Below, piece by piece: positions 11,385 to 22,769 of a DNA stretch of 64,000 bases. Both the position numbers and the translations under genes were made by a program. Source of the stretch: Diploptera punctata (taxonomy: Eukaryota; Arthropoda; Insecta; Blattodea; Blaberidae); NCBI GenBank assembly GCA_030220185.1, contig JASPKZ010004567.1, positions 496,001 through 560,000 on the forward strand, written 5' to 3'. Position 1 is the stretch's first letter. Every line of letters starts with the position of its first letter. Under the pieces are notes generated by a model. The model did not search any database and had not been told where the DNA came from. It was given only the letters and a program-made list of their open reading frames with translations.

Positions 11385-12475
11385 TCATGACATGTAATTT
11401 GGAATTTATAAAAATTCCTAAAAAGTTAGTTAGACTTATACGAATGTGTCTAAATGGCTCAACGAGTAGGGTGCGTGTAGGCAAACAGTTTTCAGACACT
11501 TTTGAAATCCAGAATGGGTTGAAGCAAGGAGATGCACTATCTCCTCTACTATTTAATTTTGTACTAGAGCATGCCATTAAATCTTTAGAGAATGAGGAAG
11601 GCTTACAACTGAATGGTATTAATAAGCTGTTAGTTTATGCTGATGATGTAGTACTACTGGCCGATAGCGAGGAGATACTAAAGGCCAACACGCACACACT
11701 ATTGAGTAACACTAAGAAATTAGGACTGGAAGTAAATATCAGTAAAACTAAATATATGGTCACACGTAGAAATACATTATATAATGGAAATGGACAGCTA
11801 ATGACAAATGAGGGAAATTTTGAGAAATTGGCTGAATTCAAATACCTAGGAACAATAATCACAAATAGGAATGAGATGCACAAAGAAATTAAACATAGGC
11901 TCAATTCTGGAAATGCATGCTATTATGCATTGCAGAGACTTTTGATGTCCCAACTCCTTTCAAAAAACGTTAAGCTGAAAATATATAAAACTATTATTCT
12001 ACCAGTTATATTATATGGGTGCGAAACGTGGACTCTTACTTTAAGGGAGGAAAGGAGATTACGAGTATTTGAGAATATTAGAATAAAGTTCTTAGGAAAA
12101 TTTTTGGACCAAAGAGAGATGAACAGACAGGTGAATGGAGAAGACTACATAACAATGAACTACATGGTCTTTATAGGAAGCCAGATATAATAAGAACAGT
12201 TAAGTCCCGTAGACTGCGATGGGCAGGACATGTTGCGCGTATGGGGAATGAAAGACGTGCATGGAAACTTCTTGTAGGAAAGCCAGAAGGAAAACGCCCA
12301 GTTGGTAGACCAAGAATGAGGTGGGAGAACAACATTAACTATGATTTGAGGGAAGTAGATTATACAGGGAATGATTGGAAAGCATTAGCTCTGGATAGGG
12401 ATGTATGGAGAGCTTATGTCCGTGCGGCCATGAACCTACGGGTTCGATAGTGCCAGTAAGTAAGTAAGTATAACT
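11385..12475 (+). pseudogene. RTE-1 non-LTR element, 5'-truncated RT with frameshifts
   Basis: The frame from 11399 encodes IPKKLVRLIRMCLNGSTSRV, GLKQGDALSPLLFNFVLE, LLVYADDVVLLADSEE and EFKYLGTIITNRNEMHKE: reverse-transcriptase motifs with the YADD catalytic box. The frame breaks near 12080. The C-terminal part resumes at about 12195 as RRLRWAGHVARMGNERR and GKRPVGRPRMRWENN, ending at 12450. The 3' end is a short AAGT repeat, typical of RTE-like elements. The endonuclease is absent because of 5' truncation. Confidence 0.85.
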
Positions 12476-12559
12476 TGCTATCAACATCTTTGTTGTGCCC
12501 TATAATGGCAGGTATTTTGTTCATTTGAATATTAAAAAAATGATGAAAAATTCAGCAAG

Positions 12560-12860
12560 ATCTTGCTTTTGCAGTGTTGAAAAATTATACAAATATGAAA
12601 TGTAGTTATTTGAGAAAAAATTAAAGATCTCACACATTTGTATGACATTAAAAGTAACAATTGCATTGGCTGCAGAATGTTTAAAGAATGGTGCAACATT
12701 GCTACTGAGTTGTGATGATGGCTGAAGATGGGTGGGATTCCTCTTGAAAACTGCAGTTTCCATGCTTGAAGATCATGAAATATGAGGTGAGATACGACTC
12801 ATTTAATTAATTTTTATTAATTGAAAACCTCATAATATTATTTCCCATAATTAATTTATG
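12560..12860 (+). repeat. PLE 3'-end fragment with decayed hammerhead motif
   Basis: GGCTGAAGATGG at 12720-12731 is followed by a weak stem II and GAAAACTGCAG, then ATATGAGGTGAG and the tail AACCTCATAATATTATTTCC. The GAAA box has an extra A and stem II pairs poorly, so the motif is probably inactive. No coding remains. Confidence 0.5.
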
Positions 12861-13380
12861 AATAATTTATGAATTGCTACTGAGATTTACTTTCAAATAC
12901 CACCCTAAAGTTCATCGGGAATGAGGAAGATCTAACAAGCAGCATTGGATTGATCAAGAATATGAGAAAGATAGAAACATGCTAAATGGAATCTTAGTCT
13001 GCAGAGGCCATCATCATTATTGCCTAAAAACTAAACTCAACTCCATGGCACGACAGGTAAGGAAGATCCATGTCCTAGCAATCAGATGCTAACCAAAATG
13101 CATGTGTCAATCATAGAGATGAACACCAGTATAGGGGTATAATGGTCAGCATGTCAGGTTTTTGCAACCTGTAATCTCAACTTATATAGCTACCCAAATT
13201 GCTCTTGATGCTGATTGGATACTGAACCCATACACTCACCAAAATTCTGTGAGAAATTTTTTGTCCTGACGACACGAAACAGTATGTCCCATAGGTGTGT
13301 TCTAAAGTAGCATCTCTAAGACTGCCTGGTTATGGCAAGGAACACTATAATATAAAATTAAAAGTATATAGCAGGTTAAT
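12861..13380. other. Intron, nothing recognised
   Basis: About 500 bp with no supported open frame, tRNA-like segment or terminal repeat that I can identify. Confidence 0.4.
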
Positions 13381-15640
13381 AAATTTTAGTGTTCACTACA
13401 CAAGCGGAAGGTAGACATATGCCTCATTATATTTGAAAAGAAAAATATATGCCTAGACTGGGGTTTGAACCCAGGACCTTTGAATCTCTATGTCAATGCT
13501 CTATCCAAGTGAGCTACCTAGGCCTCCAATCTGAACGTGTATTTTTCTCTTATATATAGTTAATTCCCTAACCCCAAATATTAAGAGCCGTTGCTACGAT
13601 TTTTGGAAATGGCGGCTTCTTTATTAAGAAGACTTTTTTATTGGGAATTTAAACATTACTTATAAAGCCAGTAGTGCTTCTTTCAATGTTTAAATTATTA
13701 GTTTTTAAACATCTTAATGATGGACAAATTATATTTGAAAAGAAAAATATACACCTAGACTGGGGTTTGAACCCAGGACCTTTGACTCTCTATGTGAATG
13801 CTCTATCCAAGTGAGCTACCTATGCCTCCAATCTAAACGCGTATTTTTAATATAGTTAATTCCCTAACCCCAAATGCTATGAGCCGTTGCTATGATTTTT
13901 GCAAATGGAGTCTTCTTTATTAAGAAGACTTTTTTTAATTGGGAATTTAAAAATTACTTATAATATTTGAAGAGAAAAATTTTTGCCTAGACCGAGACTC
14001 GAACCCGGGACCCTTGGCTTTCCGGGCCAAGTGCTCTACCAACTGAGCTACCGAGGCGAGTTACGATCTAGACGCAAATTTTTCTCTTATATACGTTGTA
14101 ATTCCCTATCGCCAAATGCTTTTGAAACCATTGCTTCTATCTTTGCAAATGGCGGCTTCTTAGTTAAGAAGACATTTATTGGGAATTTAACATTACTTTA
14201 TAAAGCTAGTAAGGCTTCTAATTATGTTTTTATTATTGATTTAACATTTCTCACTGAAAGATAAATTATATTTGAAGAGAAAAATTTTCGCCTAGACCGA
14301 GACTTGAACCCGGGGCCCTTGGCTTTCCGGGCCAAGTGCTCTACCAACTGAGCTACCGAGGTGAATTTATCTTTCAGTGAGAAATGTTAAATCAATAATA
14401 AAAACATCATTAGAAGCCTTACTAGCTTTATAAAGTAATGTTAAATTCCCAATAAATGTTTTCTTAACTAAGAAGCCACCATTTGCAAAGATAGAAGCAA
14501 TGGTTTTCAAAAGCATTTGGCGATAGGGAATTACAACGTATGTAAGAGAAAAATTTGCGTCTAGATCGTAACTTGCCTTGGTAGCTCAGTTGGTATAGCA
14601 CTTGGCCCAGAAAGCCAAGGGTCCCGGGTTCGAGTCTCGGTCTAGGCGAAAATTTTTCTCTTCAAATATAATTTATCTTTCAGTGAGAAATGTTAAATCA
14701 ATAATAAAAACATCATTACTTATAATGCCAGTAGTGCTTCTTTCAATGTTTATATTATTTGTTTTTAAACATCTTAATGATGGTCAAATTATATTTGAAA
14801 AGAAAAATATATGCCTAGGCTTGAACCCAGGACCTTTGACACTCTATGTCAATGCTCTATCCAAGTGAGCTACCTAGGCCTCCAATCTGTACGTGTATTT
14901 TTCTCTTATATATTGTTAATTCCCTAACCCCAAATACTACGAGCCGTTCCTATGATTTTTGGAAATGGTAGCTTCTTTATTAAGAAGACTTTTTATTGGG
15001 AATTTAAACATTACTTATCAAGCCAGTAGTGCTTCTTTCAATGTTTAAATTATTCGTTTTTAAACATCTTAATGATGGGCAAATTATATATGAAAAGAAA
15101 AATATATGCCTGCACTGGGGTTTGAACCTAGGATCTTTGACTCTCTATGTGAATGCTCTATCCAAGTGAGCTACCTTAGGCCTCCAATCTAAACATGTAT
15201 TTTTCTCTTATGTGTAGTTAATTCCCTAACCCCAAATGCAAATGCCGACTTCTTTATTAAGAAGACTTTTTTAAATTGGAAATTTAAACATTACTTATAA
15301 AGCCAGTAGTGCTTCTTTCAATGTTTAAATTATTCGTTTTTAAACATCTTAATGATGGACAAATTATATTTAAAAAGAAAAATATGTGCCTAGACTGGGG
15401 TTTGAACTCAGGACCTTTTTGACTCTCTGTGTCAATGCTCTACCCAAGTGAGCTACCTAGGCCCCCCAATCTAAACATGTATTTTTCTCTTATATATAGT
15501 TAATTCCCTAACCCCAAATGCTACGAGCCGTTGCTACGATTTTTGCAAATGGCGGCTTCTTTATTAAGAAGACTTTTTTATTGGGAATTTAAACATTATT
15601 TATAAAGCCAGTAGGGAATTAACTATATATAAGAGAAAAA
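13381..15640. repeat. Array of about 300-bp tRNA-like repeat units, first part
   Basis: tRNA-like 73-nt heads occur on the minus strand at 13451-13523, 13752-13825, 13985-14057, 14290-14362, 14813-14879, 15108-15181 and 15388-15462, and on the plus strand at 14575-14647. Each shows A-box TAGCTCAGTTGG or TAGCTCACTTGG, B-box GGGTTCGAGTC or GGGTTCAAACC, a paired acceptor GCCTAGG/TCTAGGC, and anticodon loops such as CCGGAAA or ATAGAGA. Heads are separated by a body of about 200 bp (TAAGAGAAAAAT, TTTGGGGTTAGGGAATTAAC, TCTTCTTAATAAAGAAG). Units are both tandem and inverted. Confidence 0.8.
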
Positions 15641-16150
15641 TACACGTTTAGATTGGAGGCCTAGGTAGCTTACTTGGATAGAGCATTGACATAGAGAGTC
15701 AGAGGTCCTGGGTTCAAGCCTAGGTGTATATTTTTCTTTTCAAATATAATTTGTCCATCAGTAAGATGTTTAAAAACGAATAATATAAACATTGAAAGAA
15801 GCACTACTGGCTTTATAAGTAATGTTTAAATTCTCAATTAAAAAAAGTCGTCTTAATAAAGAAGCTGCCATTTGGAAAAATCGTAGCAACAGCTCGTAGC
15901 ATTTGGGGTTAGGGAATTAACTATATATAAGAGAAAAATACATGTTTAGATTGGAGGGCTAGGTAGCTCACTTGGATAGAGCATTGACATAGAGAGTCAA
16001 AGGTCCTGGGTTCAAGCCTAGGCATATATTTTTCTTTTCAAATATAATTTGTTCATCATTAAGATGTTTACAAACGAATAATATAAACATTGAAAGAAGC
16101 ACTACTGGCTTTATAAGTAATGTTTAAATTCCCAATTTAAAAAGGTCTTC
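15590..16150 (+). repeat. tRNA-like repeat units, + strand pair
   Basis: Two direct units have heads at about 15659-15724 (T-arm shortened) and 15958-16023. They are interrupted at 16151-16154 by the TTAA target of a piggyBac element; the body resumes intact after 19622 and leads to a further head at 19722-19794. Confidence 0.8.
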
Positions 16151-16282
16151 TTAACCAGTTAAGTGGTAGCTACACATTTACAGCGCGCCTCCCTCAATGG
16201 GACATTTAAACCAGGTAGTGGCTACCCTCAGTGGGACATTTAAATTTTGTATTCCTTTTAAGAATTACAACTTTATTTTCTA

Positions 16283-16953
16283 TTGATGTTTTTATTATCG
16301 ATTTAACATTTCTCACTGAAAGATAAATTATATTTGAAGAGAAAAATTTTCGCCTAGACCGAGACTCGAACCCGGGACCCTTGGCTTTCCGGGCCAAGTA
16401 CTCTACCAACTGAGCTACCGAGGCGAGTTACGATCTAGACGTAAATTTTCCTCTTATATACGTTGTAATTCCATATCGCCAAATGATTTTGAAACCATTG
16501 CTTCTATCTTTGCAAATGGCAGCTTCTTAGTTAAGAACACATTTATTGGGAATTTAACATTCCTTTATAAAGCTAGTAAGGCTTCTAATGATGTTATTAT
16601 TATTGATTTAACATTTCTCACTGAAAGATAAATTTTTCTCTTCAAATATAATTTATCTTTCAGTGAGAAATGTTAAATCAATAATAAAAACATCATTAGA
16701 AGCCTTACTAGCTTTATAAAGTAATGTTAAATTCCCAATAAATGTCTTCTTAACTAAGAAGCCGCCATTTGCAAAGATAGAAGCAATGGTTTCAAAAGCA
16801 TTTGGCTATAGGGAATTACAACGTATATAAGAGAAAAATTTGCATCTAGATCGTAACTCGCCTCGGTAGCTCAGTTGGTAGAGCACTTGGCCCGGAAAAC
16901 CAAGGGTCCCGGGTTCGAGTCTCGGTGTAGGCGAAAATTTTTCTCTTCAAATA
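16283..16953. mobile_element. tRNA-like repeat inverted dimer with 11-bp TSD
   Basis: TTTATTTTCTA flanks the insert at 16272-16282 and 16954-16964. Inside are a minus-strand head (16352-16424), a palindromic centre near 16615-16690, and a plus-strand head (16860-16932). The whole inverted pair lies between one pair of duplications, within the piggyBac element, so it looks mobilised as a unit after piggyBac arrived. Confidence 0.8.
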
Positions 16954-16969
16954 TTTATTTTCTAATGCT

Positions 16970-17500
16970 AATATTACTGTTAATATGTTATTTAAATAGT
17001 TCAAATAAAAATTTTTATATTATGTGAATATTGTAGTTTCTCTATATGCATTAACGATAGGAGAAAATATAATTGAAATAAAATAAAAAATAAAAATATT
17101 AACAAATAGACAAAAAATAATCAAAAATAAATTGTACAAACATGTAAGCACGCCACTGCTTAGCTTTAGCATGCATGACATGAACCTGTAAGAATGCACT
17201 TTTTTCCCAGTCTTTCAATATCCAGCTGGGTGTCATAAATTCCAAGAAACTGTCAAATTTAGTCCACCAAACTTCAGTGTAAACTAAATCACTTTTGTAC
17301 ATTTTTTTGGCCCTCACACAAGTCAAGTTAGAACTTTTTTTTGACCTTCACTCATACAACAACAGTATACCTGCAAGAGGGGGGAGGGGCTGTAACAAAG
17401 TATATGATAAGATCTTAACAAACAATGCTAGAAGTGTCCCTATACCTGAAAATTGAAAATGTAATTATATTCAAAGTTAAAATTGGGTCATAATGGCGGT
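16970..17500. other. piggyBac noncoding region
   Basis: Lies between the tRNA-like insertion and the coding remnant. I see no supported feature beyond short shadow frames. Confidence 0.4.
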
Positions 17501-17504
17501 TGAA

Positions 17505-17590
17505 AATGAATGACAAGATCATTTGAAAACTATAGTTACCATGTTTGATAAAACATGAAATATGAGGTAAGATGTTAAAATGACTCATTA
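17505..17590 (+). repeat. Single-arm PLE palindrome relic
   Basis: GGTTGAAAATGAATGA, then ATCATTTGAAAACTATAG and AAATATGAGGTAAG. It has the stem II / GAAA layout of the hammerhead arms with a decayed first box. Compare 22355-22440. Confidence 0.45.
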
Positions 17591-17639
17591 ATTTATTAAT
17601 GTAATTATATACTGCTTGCTTGCAGTCTACTCACAATTA

Positions 17640-19470
17640 CTTAGACTTATATTGTTGAATATCAACTTCATCCCATTTCGCCCTTAGTAATCCATGACAG
17701 TGTGATACCGCTTGAAACAGGGCACTGCACATAATGCCACATTGCATTCATCACAGCGAATATTGTTTGATGCTGTTCACCTTTCTTATAGCACAGGACA
17801 CAGCGATGCCTGTGTTCCTGTTTGGATGTTGATGGTGGGATAACTGACATTTGTCCTGGTTGGTGGTGCTAATTTTGCAGGTCTACCAGAGGACTTGTTT
17901 TCAGATTTATAATACTTCAGTATCATGTTCTCGATCAATTTAAATTGAAATTCCATACGTTTCATATTGCCCCCTGATTTGCATATTGCCGCCCTGATTT
18001 GACATAGACAAATGAATGCAGGCAGCATATGTCTATGAATGCATAAAGTTGGTTCTGGGGGGGTAATATTTCCTTCATCTTCCTCCGCTTTCTTTTCGTG
18101 TGCTATGATAACTCACAAGATGAGCATGCTAAGATCTAACTACTGCTACTACTCTACTCCCATTTTTTAATTGTAGTTGAGTTCCACTTTAGGCTTTGTG
18201 ACGACCTACCCTTGAACCTTGGTAGATACCATCTTCTCATCATGATTTGTACTTACGACGCAAATATCCTTCTTATCCTTCCACTTCATCACCATCAATT
18301 TATTCTTGTAGGCCGATACATGCATAACAGTGAATTACATGGTCTTTATATGAAGCCAGCCAGGTTAAGTCTAGCAGACTGAGATGGGCAGGACATGTGG
18401 CATGAATGGGGAATGAAAGATGTGTATGGAAGCTTCTTGTAGGAAAATCAGAGGGAAAACGCCCAGTTGTAGATCACGAATGTGGTGGAAGAATAACATT
18501 AACTATGATTTGAGGGAAATTGATTATACAGGAGATGATTGGAAAACATTGGCTCAGGATAGGGATGTATGGAGAGCTTATGTCCGTGCGGCCATGAACA
18601 TATGGGTTCGATAGTGCCAGTGAGTTAGTTAGTTAGTTACTTAGTTAGGCCGATATATATTCTCCCTTCTTTAGCTTGGCTTCCCTTATTTCAATATTTA
18701 CACCTTTTCTGTTTTGGCGTAAAGTTCCAATTGCGTCAGTTCCTTGTTGACACAATTTTTCAAATAAATCAGGACTCGTAAACCAGTTCTCCATGGTCAC
18801 CATGTATCACATGAGAGGGTTCATTATTTGCAACACAACTTTAGACCCATCAGCCTCATTTTTTAACGACTGGTCGAATATTGTATCCTTCCATAAATAT
18901 GTAAGTTCCACACATAACCCGATTTTGCCTCGCATAATTCAAACAATTTAATGCCAAATCGGGAACGTTTAGAAGGAATGAACACTTTCCAGCTAGTCTT
19001 CCCTTCCACATCATCAACAACTCGTCTATCGAAATATCATAATCCAGAGTGTAAACACTTCTAAATCTATCGTTAAGGTGATTTAAAATCTGTTTGAGTT
19101 TGTACAGTCTCTTAGATCCACACGTCGCCTCATCATACTCCTCATTATTTACAAAATATAAAATTTAATCAGAAGGTGGAATCTCCTTTCTGAAAAAAAG
19201 TTCCAAAAATATTGGGCTTCCCAAAATTTTCCTGCTTGAAAAATAATTTTTATTTTCAGGTTTTTGGTGTAACCCTTGTAATAACAAAAATGCCAGCAAA
19301 TTAATTATTTTGCCATTATTCGTTTTGTTCCATTTATGGGCTCTTGATCTATCTTTTATTAAATGTGTTTTTTTAGGAACTGCTCAGGATTGCAATTTGT
19401 TTCATCACTTATATGATCGCAAATTTCTTGCATAATAAATAATTTAAAAATTTCATGGGATTGGTAGGGT
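17640..19470 (-). pseudogene. piggyBac transposase pseudogene
   Basis: Reading down the minus strand from about 19330: NLLAFLLLQGLHQKPENKNY, ILGSPIFLELFFRKEIPPSD, ILNHLNDRFRSVYTLDYDIS, IDELLMMWKGRLAGK. This is the catalytic core with the first Asp in the IDE motif. The C-terminal cysteine-rich domain follows at 17860-17660 (RHRCVLCYKKGE). Stops and frameshifts break it, and an RTE-1 3' end (18319-18645) splits it. Family assignment is firm; function is lost. Confidence 0.88.
18319..18645 (+). mobile_element. RTE-1 3' end insertion with 10-bp TSD
   Basis: TAGGCCGATA occurs at 18309-18318 and 18646-18655. The insert encodes the RTE-1 C-terminus in broken frames (GKTPSCRSRMWWKNNINYDL, DVWRAYVRAAMNIWVR) and ends in a GTTA-type short repeat. 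It is a 5'-truncated copy inside the piggyBac transposase pseudogene. Confidence 0.85.
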
Positions 19471-19618
19471 CTTGAATTTTTACATACTTACAACAAGCAT
19501 GATGAGCATAGACGTCTTAGCCACTGTGTTAAACTTAAGGCGTGACGTGCGCGCTCGTCATAGCCACTACAGAAGGGATCAGGCATGACGCACCCTCACG
19601 TCATAGCCACTAAAGTGG

Positions 19619-19900
19619 TTAATAAAGAAGCTGCCATTTGCAAAAATCGTAGCAACAGCTCGTAGCATTTGGGGTTAGGGAATTAACTATATATAAGAGA
19701 AAAAGACACGTTTAGATTGGGGGCTAGGTAGCTCACTTGGATAGAGCATTAATATAGAGAGTCAAAGGTCCTGGGTTCAAACCCCAGTCTAGGCATATAT
19801 TTTTCTTTTCAAATATAATTTGTCCATCATTAAGATGTTTAAAAACGAATAATATAAAAAAATGCCTCATTATCTAATTAGTGTCATGCATGAATGAATT
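19619..19900 (+). repeat. tRNA-like repeat unit, right of piggyBac
   Basis: Continuation of the unit broken at 16151. The body is followed by a tRNA-like head at 19722-19794 (TAGCTCACTTGG, GGGTTCAAACCCC, TCTAGGC) and the unit end TTTTCTTTTCAAATATAATT. Confidence 0.75.
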
Positions 19901-20034
19901 TATGAGATTTCCTGTGTCCCTTTCTACAAGTGTATTGAACATACAGAATTTTTAATTTGATGTGAAGAGAAAAATATACATCTGGTTCAAATCCCAATTC
20001 AGGTGTACATTTTTCTTTAATTTCTAAAGGAAGT

Positions 20035-20205
20035 GACACTGTGGGATTTATTTTAATTAATAAATTGAGTTAGATTTAACAACTCACCTTATAATTGTAG
20101 AAGATGGAATTGAAAATGATATGAAGATGTATTGAAACTAGTCTTCAAGAAATCTGCAATTATGGGATGAGTTGTTAAATCTAATTCTATTTATTAAGTT
20201 TTTTT
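20035..20205 (+). mobile_element. Small PLE-derived palindrome
   Basis: The arms TTAGATTTAACAACTCACC (about 20070) and GGGATGAGTTGTTAAATCTAA (about 20174) enclose ATGAAGATGTATTGAAACTAG-TC, which keeps the GAAAC, self-complementary ACTAGT and GTC part of the hammerhead layout. The left tail is AAAGGAAGTGACACTGTGGG. Noncoding. Confidence 0.55.
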
Positions 20206-20334
20206 TTCTCTTTTCAAATAAAATTTGCTTTCAGTGAAAAGTGATAAATTTAATATACAAGATAGAGAATTTTTTAAATTTTGAATTTTTTAATTTTATT
20301 AGAGAAAGTAATTTAATATTATTGTATGTTTCAG

Positions 20335-20503
20335 CTGCAATAAGGAAAATTATCCAGTAATCAGTAACTTAAACAATATAGTTGAGTTGGTGAAACTGTT
20401 GATGTGTTACCCAGATCTTCCAATGGACACCCACACTAATTGTGGTCTAGTGTTTGTGCATTTGATGCTGCTCTTAAGAAAATACAACATGCAGTGCTCT
20501 GAG
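20335..20503 (+). CDS. THADA: THADA homologue, internal exon B
   Basis: Acceptor TTTCAG at 20329-20334, donor GTGAGT after GAG at 20501-20503. The 169-nt exon completes the split Cys codon and then reads NKENYPVISNLNNIVELVK and LMLLLRKYNMQCSE in frame, ending in phase 0. Sequence character is helical ARM/HEAT repeat without catalytic motifs, as expected for this part of the THADA/Trm732 family. It is too short to appear as a long open frame, and was found from the splice sites and the phase match to both neighbours. Confidence 0.75.
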
Positions 20504-20756
20504 GTGAGTCATCGGCTAACCCTCTCCTGACACTGTTACTCTCTCCTCAATCTATTTTTAAAAGCATTGTCTAACTTTGGTTGCTAAAAGAGAAATTTGA
20601 TTTTACCACCATTGAAACTACACTTCAATTCATAAAATATATGTATTTTCCCACCTGAAATAATTTTAGAGATCATCATCCCTTATTGCTGCACTGCGTC
20701 AGATAGTAGCATGTCTACTTCATGATCTATTACCGAAATATGATTTTGATTTTATA

Positions 20757-21050
20757 TGTAGCGTAGTGGTTAAGGCACTGAGCTACAAGCCGGAGGGTTG
20801 AGGGTTCAAGTCCCGTTGGGGTCAGGATTTTAAACTGAACCAAACCCTCTGGTGGCACTATGGCCCTGGGGTCGACTCAGCCTCTAACATAAATGAGTAC
20901 CAGACACTTGTTCTGGGGGTAAAGGCGGCCGTCATGCAGGGCTGACAACCCGGCTGACATAAAGTGCCAATTGTCTAGAAAAAAGTGGGAGTCTTAACCT
21001 CCTACTACCCCAAGGGCCTCTGGGCCTGTTGTGGGATCACTTTACTTTTT
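20757..21050 (+). repeat. tRNA-derived SINE, GGTAAAGGCGGCCG family
   Basis: The head GTAGCGTAGTGGTTAAGGCA (A-box-like) and GGGTTCAAGTCCC (B box) is followed by a GC-richer body (CTGGGGTCGACTCAGCC, GGGGTAAAGGCGGCCG, ACAACCCGGCTGACATAAAG) and a T/A-rich end. A second copy in the opposite orientation lies at 45656-45949. Their high similarity points to a fairly young family. Confidence 0.8.
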
Positions 21051-21104
21051 ATTTTAAATTTGGGAGTTTTTAACATTATGAGGTTCAATTCATAAGAATT
21101 AAAT

Positions 21105-21560
21105 AAATTGTGATTATTTCTTACCTCATACTTCTATGTTCCTTTAAACACAGATGTTTAATAATAATTAAATGAATCGTGATTTTTTCTTACCTCATAC
21201 ATCTATGTTTCTTTAAACACAGCACTGCAGTATCGGCAACACTTTGTCGTCATCGTCAGCTGTTTTCACGACTGTCAATTTTTTCTCCTTTTTGCCGGTA
21301 ATTATCTAGACTGCCATCTGGTGTTCTTTTGAAGGAATTCCTCTTCAAACTGCCATCTGGTGTTATTTTGAATGAATCATTTCCTAAACTGCTATCTGTT
21401 GTATTTTTGAAGAACTTTGTAATCAAGCTTGGTTCTTCCGGAATCTCAAAGTTCATAGTTCTAGTATGGTTTTTTTGAATATATATTTTTTCCCAAACTG
21501 TGTTTAAAGGAACATAGAAGTATGAGGTAAGAAATAATCACGATTTATTTAATTCTTATG
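21105..21560 (-). mobile_element. PLE palindrome with GIY-YIG C-terminal remnant
   Basis: Arms with TTCTTACCTCATACTTCTAT on the left (21118) and the reverse complement at about 21505-21540 bracket a minus-strand frame (21456-21256). It starts MNFEIPEEPSLITKFFKNT, as in the segment after the GIY-YIG domain, then repeats a TPDGSL-like word three times. The left arm is itself duplicated (21118 and 21190). No catalytic residues remain. Confidence 0.65.
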
Positions 21561-22195
21561 ATTTTGATGTTATAATTTAAATGAACACTTTCTGGAATTG
21601 GATGTAGTTTTATTTTAGAAAGAAAAGTTATGTTCAAACTCTGGATCTCTGACTCTGTACGTCAGTGCGATAACTGTTACGCCATTTGAACTTCCAATAA
21701 GAATGTCAAATTTCTTTCCACTTAAACAATTATCCTTTCATCCGAAGACTGATAGCCATCACTATCAACAATGCCATCTGACGACTTCTATTCAAAGTAT
21801 TTTTATTGAGAATTTAAACATTACTTTTAAGCAGTAAAGCTTCATATTTTGATGTTATATTTTTAAATTAACACTTTCCAGAATTGGATATAGTTTTATT
21901 TTAGAAAGGAATTCTGGAAAGTGTTTATTTAAAAATATAACATGAAAATATGAAGCTTTACTGCTTAAATGTTATATTTAAATTCTCAATAAAAATACTT
22001 TGAATAGAAGTCGTCAGATGGCATTGTTGATAGCGACGGCTATTGACCTTCGGCTGTAAGAATTGTTTAAGTGGAAAGAAATTTGACATTCCTATCGGAA
22101 GTTTAAATGTTGCAACATTTATCGCATTGACATACAAAGTCAGAGATCTGGGGTTCAACTCCCAGTTCAAATGTAATTTTTCTTCATAGTTAAAT
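21560..22195. repeat. tRNA-like (TGGTGTAATGG-type) inverted dimer
   Basis: A minus-strand tRNA-like remnant at about 21620-21700 (GTTCAAACTCTGG, CTGACTCTGTAC) and a plus-strand one at about 22105-22180 flank a fold-back of about 250 bp. The fold centre is near 21905 (AGAAAGGAATTCTGGAAAG), and CAGATGGCATTGTTGATAGC lies in both arms. Confidence 0.6.
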
Positions 22196-22204
22196 ATGGG
22201 AAAT

Positions 22205-22455
22205 AACATTATGAGGTTCTTAATTCGTAAATTAATAAGTCATTTTTATATCTTACCTCATATTTTATGTTTCTTTAAACACGGGAACTAGTTTTCAAGA
22301 GAAAACATCTCTCTCATTTTCAACCGACATTATGACTACTCTAGTAGTCCATCATAATGTCGGTTGAAAATGAGAGAGATGTTTTCTCTTGAAAACTAGT
22401 TCCCGTGTTTAAAGAAGTATAAAATATGAGGTAAGATGTAAAAAAATTATTAATT
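22205..22455. mobile_element. PLE-derived palindrome
   Basis: Arms CTTACCTCATATTTTATG (22252) and CATAAAAT-like ATAAAATATGAGGTAAG (22420) are reverse complements over about 80 bp, with a short spacer around 22335-22350. Each arm has AACTAGTTTTCAAGAGAAAAC, the stem II / GAAAAC / ACTAGT layout of a decayed hammerhead. The left tail is GGGAAATAACATTATGAGGT. The same element begins again at 63905 at the window edge. Confidence 0.7.
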
Positions 22456-22577
22456 AATTAATTTAGCAATTTTTCTTTCTAAAATAAACCTAAATATGAG
22501 CAATGTGTACAGTAAATGCTGTTTGGTATCGCCTGAGAGATATATAAAACATAGTTAATGAAAACTTTGTGTTGCAG

Positions 22578-22753
22578 GACATGAGTTTACAACTGGCATG
22601 GACAGTGGATCTGCAGACAGATAGCTGTCAGCTGGCAGTGTGTACAGGACTGCTCAATACACTGTCAGCAGCAGAGCTGTGTCAGCAACATCCTGATGCT
22701 GATCAACCTGTCTTCAAGTTGATATTCCATACACTGATTGCAATAAATCAAAG
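22578..22753 (+). CDS. THADA: THADA homologue, internal exon C
   Basis: Acceptor TTGCAG at 22572-22577, donor GTAATA after AAAG at 22753. The exon starts in phase 0 (DMSLQLAWTVDLQTDSC) and ends with two bases of a codon that exon D completes as Arg. It encodes 58 complete codons including CTGLLNTLSAAELCQQ, consistent with a helical-repeat hairpin. Base composition is much less AT-rich than the flanking intron, as for the other exons. Confidence 0.8.
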
Positions 22754-22769
22754 GTAATACAACAGCCAA

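Larger units (their letters stand above)
16155..19618 (-). mobile_element. piggyBac element with TTAA duplication
   Basis: TTAA occurs at 16151-16154 and 19619-19622. The ends read CCAGTTAAGTGG on the left and, as reverse complement, CCACTTTAGTGG on the right. Removing the element rejoins CTTC-TTAA-TAAAGAAG, the intact body sequence of the tRNA-like repeat, so the boundaries are exact. It carries a minus-strand transposase pseudogene and two later insertions: tRNA-like repeats at 16283-16953 and an RTE-1 3' end at 18319-18645. Confidence 0.9.
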
